Positions 1 through 6,028 of a DNA stretch of 7,904 nt are shown piece after piece. The first letter of the stretch is position 1, and each line of letters starts with the position of its first letter. The DNA is taken from NCBI GenBank assembly GCA_964360145.1, contig CAYHWW010000154.1, forward strand, positions 1 to 7,904. Reading direction: 5' to 3'. The notes under the pieces are model-generated. The model saw only the letters and a program-made list of their open reading frames with translations. It did not search any database and had not been told where the DNA came from. This DNA comes from CAYHWW01 sp964360145 (GTDB taxonomy: Bacteria > Bdellovibrionota > UBA1018 > CAYHWW01). The position numbers were made by a program, and so were the translations under genes.

Positions 1-1
1 C

Positions 2-56
2 GCGTGGAGCGGGCGACGACGACAACGAAGCTATGCGGGAAAAGACCGAGCCTACT
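2..56 (-). repeat. Left copy of inverted flanking repeat
   Basis: Read on the minus strand this segment begins right at the stop codon of the response-regulator gene and matches the plus-strand sequence that begins at the porin stop codon (7656-7711). Three blocks are exact: 17 nt (40-56 with 7656-7672, AGTAGGCTCGGTCTTTT), 13 nt (20-32 with 7680-7692, AGCTTCGTTGTCG) and 8 nt (2-9 with 7704-7711, CTCCACGC). The spacing between blocks is nearly conserved, and a divergent patch separates the first two. The repeat may continue beyond the window start. It is seen directly in the sequence; its nature (dispersed intergenic repeat, terminator-like element or end of a mobile unit) is inference. Confidence 0.8.
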
Positions 57-1544
57 CTACGCGTAGTCGCGGGCGGTGATGTTGTATTTCTCTAATTTCC
101 TAAGAAGTGTCTTTTTCGGGATGTTGGCATGTATCGCCGTCTGGTTGATGCGACCCTTGAAGGCCTTCAGGGCGCTGATGAGGAACTGGCGCTCGAATTC
201 CTCTTTATTAGCCTCGAAGTCCAGCTTGGTAACGTTCAGGGTGAACCCCAGTGGAGGGATGGTGGGCAGTGGTTCCGTGCCACCGTCCGAAAGCATGGGT
301 TGTGCGGAGCCCATGGCCGAAGTCCGGGGAGCGACGGAAACAGCAGCCACGAGGGGCCCCTGTTGTTGATGTGATGCGCTGGTGAGCAGGGACTCCGGCA
401 GAGACTGGGGCGAGATCTGCTCACCATTTTCAATGACGAAGGAGTGCTCGATGATATTCTCCAGCTCCCGGATGTTGCCGGGAAAGCTGTGGTTCTTCAG
501 GATGGCCATTGCGGCGGGGGTCACGCCGATGATGTTCTTGCGATGGAGCTGATTGAACTTTTCAGTGAAATACTTCACCAGGTGATCAATGTCGTCTTTT
601 CGTTGCCTCAGGGGAGGGAGGAAGATGGGCAGTACATTCAGGCGGTAGAACAGGTCTTCCCTGAACTCACCCTTCTTCACCATGTCTTCGAGGTTGCGGT
701 TGGTGGCGGCGATGATCCGCACATTCACTTCGATCTCGCGGTTGGCGCCCACGGGGGTGAAGCGCTTTTCCTGAAGGACACGGAGCAACTTCACCTGCAT
801 GGCGGGCGAGATATCGCCGATTTCATCGAGCAACAGGGTGCCGCCGTCCGCGTATTGGAATTTTCCGATCTTGCGTGAGTCGGCGCCGGTGAAGGCCCCC
901 TTCTCATGGCCGAAGAATTCGCTCTCAATGAGGTTTTCTGGGATGGCGGAGCAGTTCACCGTGACAAAACGCTCATCTTTGCGTGGCCCATTGAAGTGGA
1001 TGGCGTTGGCCACCAGCTCTTTGCCGGTACCAGATTCACCGCGGATTAATACGGCGGTGTCCACTCGCGATAGTTTCTCGATAATGCCGAAGACCTTTTT
1101 CATTTCGGCACTATGGCCAACGAAAGTGTTGCCACCGGGTAGGTTGATGACTGGCGCGGAGAGAGACATGGTACGCACCATGTTGTGGGCCTTCAGGGCG
1201 CGGTCCACCAGGTACACCAAGTTCTCAGCCTTAACGGGCTTCTCAAGATAGTTGTAGGCGCCTTCGCGGGTGGCCTCGATGGCGTCGCGTACGTTGGAGA
1301 AGGCTGTCAGGATAATTACGATGACGGAGGGATCATAGGCCTTGATCTGCTTCAAAGCTTCGAGACCGCTCAAGCGCGGCATATTCACGTCCATCAATAC
1401 AAGGTCGTAGCCGTTGGCTTGTACTTTGTTGATGGCCTCTTCACCGTCCTGGGCCTGGTCCACGCTGTAGCTGGCCTCACCAAGCGCGGAAGCCACGGTC
1501 ATGCGCAAACCTGGGTCATCATCAACGACTAATACTTTATACAT
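57..1544 (-). CDS. NtrC-family sigma-54-dependent response regulator
   Basis: A 495-residue transcriptional activator expected to be phosphorylated by the kinase encoded just upstream and to drive sigma-54 RNA polymerase by ATP hydrolysis. The receiver domain (about 1-118) has the acidic cluster D8-D10, phospho-acceptor D52, T80 and K102. The AAA+ domain (about 140-385) has Walker A GESGTGKE (169-176), an intact GAFTGA sigma-54 contact loop (216-221), Walker B ending in LLLDEIG (237-243) and the GNIREL sensor II motif (356-361). A Fis-type helix-turn-helix lies at about 465-489 (QTAIHANIPKKTLLRKLEKY). The linker before it (about 388-437) is long and rich in Ala, Pro, Ser and Gln, which is unusual. 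The start ATG overlaps the kinase stop by 8 bp and has a strong ribosome binding site. The family is certain; the target genes are not known. The sigma-54-like promoter upstream of its own operon suggests autoregulation. Confidence 0.97.
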   Translation of the reverse strand: MYKVLVVDDDPGLRMTVASALGEASYSVDQAQDGEEAINKVQANGYDLVLMDVNMPRLSGLEALKQIKAYDPSVIVIILTAFSNVRDAIEATREGAYNYLEKPVKAENLVYLVDRALKAHNMVRTMSLSAPVINLPGGNTFVGHSAEMKKVFGIIEKLSRVDTAVLIRGESGTGKELVANAIHFNGPRKDERFVTVNCSAIPENLIESEFFGHEKGAFTGADSRKIGKFQYADGGTLLLDEIGDISPAMQVKLLRVLQEKRFTPVGANREIEVNVRIIAATNRNLEDMVKKGEFREDLFYRLNVLPIFLPPLRQRKDDIDHLVKYFTEKFNQLHRKNIIGVTPAAMAILKNHSFPGNIRELENIIEHSFVIENGEQISPQSLPESLLTSASHQQQGPLVAAVSVAPRTSAMGSAQPMLSDGGTEPLPTIPPLGFTLNVTKLDFEANKEEFERQFLISALKAFKGRINQTAIHANIPKKTLLRKLEKYNITARDYA

Positions 1545-3543
1545 GGGTTTCTCCTTTATCGAACGGGATCTGTGTAGTGGTCATAAAACCTGTTTTGCCA
1601 CCGCTCTGGGGCTCGAGGTCAGCGGCGGCATGAATGGGCAGATAAAGACTAAATGTGGAGCCCTTTCCCAAGTCGCTGACCACCTCCAGGCCCCCTCCGT
1701 GCATCTCAGCGAAGAATCGACTGAGGTAGAGTCCCAAGCCGTAACCCTTGCTTTGCATGGTTTGGTCGTTATGAGGGCGGTAGAATTTGTGGAAAAGGTT
1801 CTGCTGGTCGGCTTTGCGGATGCCATAGCCTTCGTCTTTCACTGTAACCTCTACAAAGCCCGGGCGCTTTGTGGACTCCTTCGAGGCGATGGTCACCGTA
1901 GTGCCCTCAGGGGAATACTTGATGGCGTTATCCACAAGATTGGCGAGGATTTTGCCAACAAGAGCAAGGTCGACGGCGATGGGGAACAGCGGTTCAAGAT
2001 CAGTCTCAAGCTTGATGTCCTTGCGGGTGGCTTGAAAAGTCAGTTTGCGCACGCATTCCTCAATGAGCCTGTTCACATCTTTGCTTGAGCGTTGTAATTG
2101 GATGTGGTTGGACTCCACCTTCGCCAGCTCCAGAATCATGGTGATGAAACGGTTGAGCTCGTCCGTGCTGGTGACGATCTGGTTGACGATGTTCGGGTCG
2201 GAGCCGGAACGGCCCAACATCTCTGCCATGCCTTGGATGCGGGCCACAGGCGTTTTCAAATCATGGGTGATGAGGCTCATGAAGTTGCCCTTCAGTTCAT
2301 CCACCTGCATCAGCACTTCATGCTTGCGCTGGAAGTCAGCCTTCTGTTTGAACTCTACGATGAGGCGATAGGGCACGGAGACGTAATAAGCGAAAAAAAT
2401 GCCCAACAGTGGATGGGACATATCGAGAGCCAGATTTGAGAATTTAAAAAAGAAGAGAGCCAGCGCCGTGTAACCCAGGCAGAGCATCATGGTGATTCCC
2501 ACGCCGAGGGCCGGGCTTGTATTGAATACCAACCACACGATACAGGCCGTGAGGAGGAATGTGATGGCTGCATTGAGGGCAAGGGGGCTGGGCTTCAGCG
2601 CATCGTCGTGAATAAGGGTTTCTACGATGTGGCCATGGATGCCCAGCTTGGGGTTGGTGAAGAACTCCCTGGCGAAGGGGGTGTAGGCGTAATCGTTGGA
2701 GTTAGTCTCGCTCTTGGCGCCGATGATGACGATCTTGTCTTTGAATGCAGAAACGGGCACCAGGCCTTTGAGCACATCGATGAAACTATATTGCGGGAAG
2801 GGGGGGCGCGTCTCCTGGGTAGACCCGCGGAAGTTGATGAGGAAAAACCGGGCATTTACTTCCGGCATGAAGGAGAGGCCGTCGTACTGAGAGGCATCTC
2901 TCTTGCCGTTAGTGAGCTCCGCGAGCTGAGCATGCACGGTTTTTTCGCCGTTGACGGCGTAAATGCCCCGACGGGAGACCTTATCTTCAGAGAATGCGGC
3001 GCTGTCTTTGTGGATGATGGCGAGGCCCCGGGGTATCGTCTGGAGCGAGCTCGGCGGTAGCACTTCGCCAGTGACGTCGAAATCCGTACCCAGAAGGACA
3101 GGCACACCAGCTTTGGCGGAAGCCTTGGCCGTGGCGGTAAATTCATCGGCCACAATCATCGATCTGGATTTCTGCTCCAGGGAGGTGGCATCGCCTTCAT
3201 TGAGGGCCTTGTTGAAGTCAACCATGAAGGCCACGGCCTTAGCGCCGCTGCGGGACAGGAGCTTCAATAACTGCAGATGTTGCTGCATATGCAGTGGGGG
3301 GGCTTCATCCAGCGCATCAGTGGTGGCATCGTCGATGGCGATGAGGGCCACACGGGGGGATTGCCGCTTGGCGCCTTGGGCCCGCATGCGGAAGTCATAG
3401 AGGGAAGCCTCAAAAATCATGAGCTTGAAGTTCATGAGAATGGCGGTAAGGGCGAGGCCTGCGCCACAGGACAGCAGCACCAGCCGCGGGTTTGTGCGCT
3501 GAAAGAGGGTTCTAAGCTGGCGGGTCAGTTTCAAAAATTCCAT
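1537..3543 (-). CDS. CHASE2-domain transmembrane sensor histidine kinase
   Basis: Predicted inner-membrane sensor kinase of 668 residues from the preferred start; an in-frame ATG at 3576 would add 11 residues. A transmembrane segment lies at about 22-39, followed by a CHASE2 extracytoplasmic sensor domain (about 45-320, including the typical FIDVLKG, FKDKIVIIGA and GIHGHIVETL segments). Three membrane helices follow (about 322-341, 344-368, 374-391), the usual CHASE2 arrangement. After a short coiled linker comes a HisKA domain with the phospho-acceptor H427 in ITHDLKTP, then an HATPase domain: N box NLVDNAIKYS from N535, G1 DEGYGI from D570, F box FHKFYR at 584-589 and G2 GYGLGL at 600-605. 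All catalytic motifs are intact, so it should be active. The start at 3543 (MEFLKL) is preferred because a sigma-54-type promoter overlaps the longer start codon. The CHASE2 ligand is unknown for this family. Its partner is almost certainly the overlapping NtrC-type regulator gene. Confidence 0.95.
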   Translation of the reverse strand: MEFLKLTRQLRTLFQRTNPRLVLLSCGAGLALTAILMNFKLMIFEASLYDFRMRAQGAKRQSPRVALIAIDDATTDALDEAPPLHMQQHLQLLKLLSRSGAKAVAFMVDFNKALNEGDATSLEQKSRSMIVADEFTATAKASAKAGVPVLLGTDFDVTGEVLPPSSLQTIPRGLAIIHKDSAAFSEDKVSRRGIYAVNGEKTVHAQLAELTNGKRDASQYDGLSFMPEVNARFFLINFRGSTQETRPPFPQYSFIDVLKGLVPVSAFKDKIVIIGAKSETNSNDYAYTPFAREFFTNPKLGIHGHIVETLIHDDALKPSPLALNAAITFLLTACIVWLVFNTSPALGVGITMMLCLGYTALALFFFKFSNLALDMSHPLLGIFFAYYVSVPYRLIVEFKQKADFQRKHEVLMQVDELKGNFMSLITHDLKTPVARIQGMAEMLGRSGSDPNIVNQIVTSTDELNRFITMILELAKVESNHIQLQRSSKDVNRLIEECVRKLTFQATRKDIKLETDLEPLFPIAVDLALVGKILANLVDNAIKYSPEGTTVTIASKESTKRPGFVEVTVKDEGYGIRKADQQNLFHKFYRPHNDQTMQSKGYGLGLYLSRFFAEMHGGGLEVVSDLGKGSTFSLYLPIHAAADLEPQSGGKTGFMTTTQIPFDKGETHV
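1551..1557 (-). promoter_or_regulatory. Strong Shine-Dalgarno for the response regulator
   Basis: On the minus strand AAAGGAG lies 6 nt before the ATG at 1544, inside the final codons of the kinase gene. Its strength and spacing fix the regulator start and support translational coupling with the kinase, whose stop (1537-1539) lies just past the regulator start. Confidence 0.85.
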
Positions 3544-3564
3544 GCACGTCCCGGATGTCCCATG

Positions 3565-3580
3565 AGCAACCCCCATGCCA
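3565..3580 (-). promoter_or_regulatory. Sigma-54 (-24/-12) promoter for the kinase-regulator operon
   Basis: The minus strand reads TGGCATGGGGGTTGCT, which fits the sigma-54 consensus TGGCACG-N4-TTGCW with one change (C to T) and exact GG-N10-GC spacing. Taking the C at 3566 as -12, transcription would begin near 3554, leaving a leader of roughly 10 nt before the ATG at 3543. The operon encodes a sigma-54 activator, which makes a chance match less likely. The promoter is predicted from sequence only. Confidence 0.6.
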
Positions 3581-3581
3581 C

Positions 3582-3637
3582 TTTGACACCAAGGGATTCA
3601 GACCTCAGATCGCATACTTAGAAGAAGTGGTGTCAAA
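3582..3637. promoter_or_regulatory. 10-bp perfect inverted repeat, candidate activator/operator site
   Basis: TTTGACACCA (3582-3591) is repeated in perfect inverted orientation as TGGTGTCAAA (3628-3637), with centres 46 bp apart, between the PBP and kinase genes. The proximal arm abuts the predicted -24 element. The dyad layout would suit a dimeric or oligomeric regulator, possibly the Fis-type regulator encoded in this operon. Each arm also contains TTGACA, so the distal arm could serve as a sigma-70 -35 box. The repeat is seen directly; the binding role is inference. Confidence 0.5.
3609..3636 (-). promoter_or_regulatory. Possible sigma-70 promoter upstream of the kinase gene
   Basis: On the minus strand a perfect -35 box TTGACA (3636-3631) is followed after 16 nt by TGCGAT (3614-3609), only a half match to the -10 consensus. 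It could give basal transcription of the two-component operon alongside the sigma-54 promoter. The -35 box is also part of the inverted repeat, so its match may have another cause. This is a weak call. Confidence 0.25.
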
Positions 3638-3693
3638 AAGCACTGTGAAACTTTTATGCACCCCTGAAGGGAGTACCCCGATGGGAATGGGGA

Positions 3694-6027
3694 TTAATGA
3701 CAGCCCTCAGGTGCGGTGCCTGGAATGAAGTATTCCTCAATGATATCAGCTTCATTGGTGGTTACAGTGGCTCCACATCCGCGATTGCGGTCAATGCGGT
3801 GTTTTTCGAGCAATTCATAGGAGGGCTCCTCCCCTTCTCGCAGGGCACCGGGTCGAACGGTGCGGGAGTAGTGAGCCCAGAGAGGGAGGGCAGCCGTGGT
3901 ACCCGTCAGTTTAATCGGGTTCTGAGGGGCATCCTTGAGCTCATCAAAGCCCACCCACGCGACGGTGGCGAGCCCCGCGGAAAACCCTGCGAACCACGAA
4001 TCCCGATAGAAGCTCGTGGTGCCTGTTTTGCCATAGGCGGGTCGGGTGTAGCCAAGGGCCTCCATGGAGCGCGCTGTACCCCGACGGGTGACATCGCGAA
4101 GAAGGGTCCAGAGGATCTCCGCAATTGCTGGTGCCAGCACTTGTTCTTCTCGTGGAACGAAGCGCGCCAGGGTACCGCCATTTTTGTCAGATATGTATTT
4201 CACCGCGGTGATTTCTTTGTAGAGGCCTTTGTTGGCCAATGTGGCGTAGGCTTGGGCCAACTCCACGGCCCCTACGTCCACGGTGCCAAGCGCAATGCTG
4301 GGCAGTGCGGGGAGCACCGTGCTGATGCCCAATTTGCGGGCGGTAGCTACCACTGCGGAAGGCCCTACATCGATGGCTACTTTGGCTGCTGGCACATTGA
4401 TGGAATTGATAAAGGCTTCCCGCAGGGTCAGAGGCCCTCGGAACTCCCTGTCGTAGTTTTGTGGCGACCATGTTTGGCCCCCATCGTAGGTATGCGTGAG
4501 GGGAGCATCATTGAGCATGTATGCAGCGGTGTATGGGGTGCCAGCGCTGTCGGCGCCCCGCTCAAGGGCGGCAGCGTAAACAAAGGGTTTGAAGGTGCTG
4601 CCGGCGGAGCGCTTCATGTTGAGCACACGATTGAAGGAGCTTTCGGTGTAGGATCGTCCACCGGCTAGAGCACGGATGAGGCCTTTGGCGTGATCCACGC
4701 TGACAAGGGCTGCTTCGAGACGCAGGGGCGCCTTTATGCCGAGGCGTTTCTCGAGAACCCGCGCCATTTCATCGGCGGACTGTTCAGCGGCTCGTTGAAG
4801 GATGGGATCCATGGCGGTGTAGATGCGTAGCCCCTCCCGCCCCAGGTCTTCCTGGGAAATGCGATCCCCCAGCTCATCAATGACCTGGGCTTTAACGAAG
4901 TCCGCATAAAAAGGTGAGGTGTTGCGGCCATGGCTGGGAGGCGCGAAGAGGAGTTGTTCCCGCAGCGCCTCTTCCAACTCTTTCTGGGCGATGTAGTGCT
5001 GCTCCGCCAGCTTATGCAGAACGGTGTCTCTTCTGGCTATGGCCCGGTCTTTATTGCGGTAGGGGGAGTACACCGCGGGACCGCGGATGATGCCTGCCAG
5101 GAATGCCATTTCGCCGATGGTGAGGCGTTCGAGGGGTTTGGAGAAAAAATATTTGGCTGCATCCGCCACGCCGTGCACTTCCAGGGTACCTACTTGGCCG
5201 AAGTACACCTCGTTCAAGTATTTTTCGAGAATTTGGTCCTTGTCGTAGCGTAGCTCGATGAACACCGCCAGAATGAGCTCACGGAGCTTGCGGTAGAGGT
5301 TTTTCTGGCTGGACTGCAGCAGGTTCTTCACAAGTTGCTGGGTGATCGTGCTGCCGCCCTGGGTCCAGGAGCGGCTTTTGAAGTTGATCCAGACGGCTCG
5401 GGCGAGACTGCGGGGGTCGAAGCCGAAATGTTCTCGGAAGCGCTGGTCCTCAACGGAGATGATGGCTTCCTTCAGCACTGCGGGGACTTGGTCCAGGGGG
5501 ATGTAGTCCTGAATGGTTTTTGCCGTGCCTGCGATGCGGGCAATGAGCAGGGGTTCCAGCGCCAATGCAGGGGCGGACGCGCTGTTCACGAGCAGCTCAG
5601 TGATGCGGCCAGCCTCTGAGCGGACTTCCACGGTATCTGCCGCGGCGGGTTGCGCGGCAGTGGGGTCATCCAATGAGGCGATGGGGGCTATCTCGCCTCG
5701 GGGGCGCCAGCGCCATGAATGGCGAGGGCCATCAGAGGATTCTTCCACAGGTAGGTTCAGTCTTTTGAGGCGCTCATTGAGCTGAAGATCCCGGACGTCA
5801 TCTCCTGGATGGATGATCGTGGAGTCTGAATAGATGAGGGTGGGTTGGTTGACCGCCGTGTCCTCCATGAGGCCACGGATTTCTTGAAAGGTGCGCCAAC
5901 AGTAAAATGTGAATGCCAGCGCAAAACACACTGCCACAACGGCGAGCCAGCCCCGACCGCGCCATGCGATCGTTGCTAACCTGCGAATCTCTTGACTAAC
6001 CCTGCGCGATGGAGATGATGCGGCCAT
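3694..6027 (-). CDS. mrcB: Bifunctional class A penicillin-binding protein, PBP1b type
   Basis: Peptidoglycan glycosyltransferase/transpeptidase of 777 residues that polymerises lipid II and cross-links peptide stems on the periplasmic side of the inner membrane. A basic cytoplasmic N-terminus and one membrane anchor (about 27-45) precede a UB2H-like region (about 62-157). The GT51 domain (about 165-360) has the catalytic EDQRF (E193), GGSTITQQ (224-231), RKLRE (246-250) and NEVYFGQ with the second catalytic Glu at E273. The transpeptidase domain has SxxK as STFK (S477, K480), SxN as SIN (542-544) and KTGT (667-670), so both active sites are intact. The order and length match PBP1b rather than PBP1a. 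The C-terminal tail carries two Cys (C751, C776). No alternative start codon exists for the long open stretch upstream, so the ATG at 6027 is secure, although no clear ribosome binding site precedes it. Its start codon overlaps that of the divergent porin gene. The gene symbol is by family analogy. Confidence 0.96.
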   Translation of the reverse strand: MAASSPSRRVSQEIRRLATIAWRGRGWLAVVAVCFALAFTFYCWRTFQEIRGLMEDTAVNQPTLIYSDSTIIHPGDDVRDLQLNERLKRLNLPVEESSDGPRHSWRWRPRGEIAPIASLDDPTAAQPAAADTVEVRSEAGRITELLVNSASAPALALEPLLIARIAGTAKTIQDYIPLDQVPAVLKEAIISVEDQRFREHFGFDPRSLARAVWINFKSRSWTQGGSTITQQLVKNLLQSSQKNLYRKLRELILAVFIELRYDKDQILEKYLNEVYFGQVGTLEVHGVADAAKYFFSKPLERLTIGEMAFLAGIIRGPAVYSPYRNKDRAIARRDTVLHKLAEQHYIAQKELEEALREQLLFAPPSHGRNTSPFYADFVKAQVIDELGDRISQEDLGREGLRIYTAMDPILQRAAEQSADEMARVLEKRLGIKAPLRLEAALVSVDHAKGLIRALAGGRSYTESSFNRVLNMKRSAGSTFKPFVYAAALERGADSAGTPYTAAYMLNDAPLTHTYDGGQTWSPQNYDREFRGPLTLREAFINSINVPAAKVAIDVGPSAVVATARKLGISTVLPALPSIALGTVDVGAVELAQAYATLANKGLYKEITAVKYISDKNGGTLARFVPREEQVLAPAIAEILWTLLRDVTRRGTARSMEALGYTRPAYGKTGTTSFYRDSWFAGFSAGLATVAWVGFDELKDAPQNPIKLTGTTAALPLWAHYSRTVRPGALREGEEPSYELLEKHRIDRNRGCGATVTTNEADIIEEYFIPGTAPEGCH

Positions 6028-6028
6028 G
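6025..6028. other. Palindromic CATG shared by two divergent start codons
   Basis: The PBP gene begins at ATG 6027-6025 on the minus strand and the porin gene at ATG 6026-6028 on the plus strand (a second in-frame ATG follows at 6029-6031). With no spacer, the promoter and 5' leader of each gene must lie inside the coding sequence of the other unless a transcript is leaderless. Neither start has a well-spaced Shine-Dalgarno; the best for the porin is GGAG at 6011-6014, 11 nt before the first ATG and 14 nt before the second. Confidence 0.75.

Noticed and set aside
2608..3060. Plus-strand 150-codon open frame opposite the kinase gene
   Set aside because: Antisense to the conserved CHASE2 coding region; the translation mirrors that gene's codons and shows no domain.
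3634..3693. Terminator after the PBP gene
   Set aside because: Only weak short stems are visible (CCCC/GGGG with a 9-nt loop; AAAAG/CTTTT with a 10-nt loop). None combines a stable stem with an adjacent T-run, so read-through into the kinase operon remains possible.
4121..4136. Second sigma-54-like sequence TGGCACCAGCAATTGC on the minus strand
   Set aside because: GG and GC are separated by 11 rather than 10 bases, and it lies deep in the PBP coding region far from any start.
3697..4668. Long plus-strand open frame (323 codons) opposite the PBP gene
   Set aside because: It is fully antisense to the strongly supported PBP coding region, and its translation has no recognisable domain and a composition typical of a shadow frame.
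5992..6020. Sigma-70-like TTGACT box 17 nt before ATGATG upstream of the porin
   Set aside because: The -10 match is poor and the predicted start would fall on the start codon. It would be credible only with leaderless transcription.
6010..6024. GG-N10-GC spacing just before the porin start
   Set aside because: The flanking bases do not match the -24/-12 consensus, and initiation would fall after the start codon.
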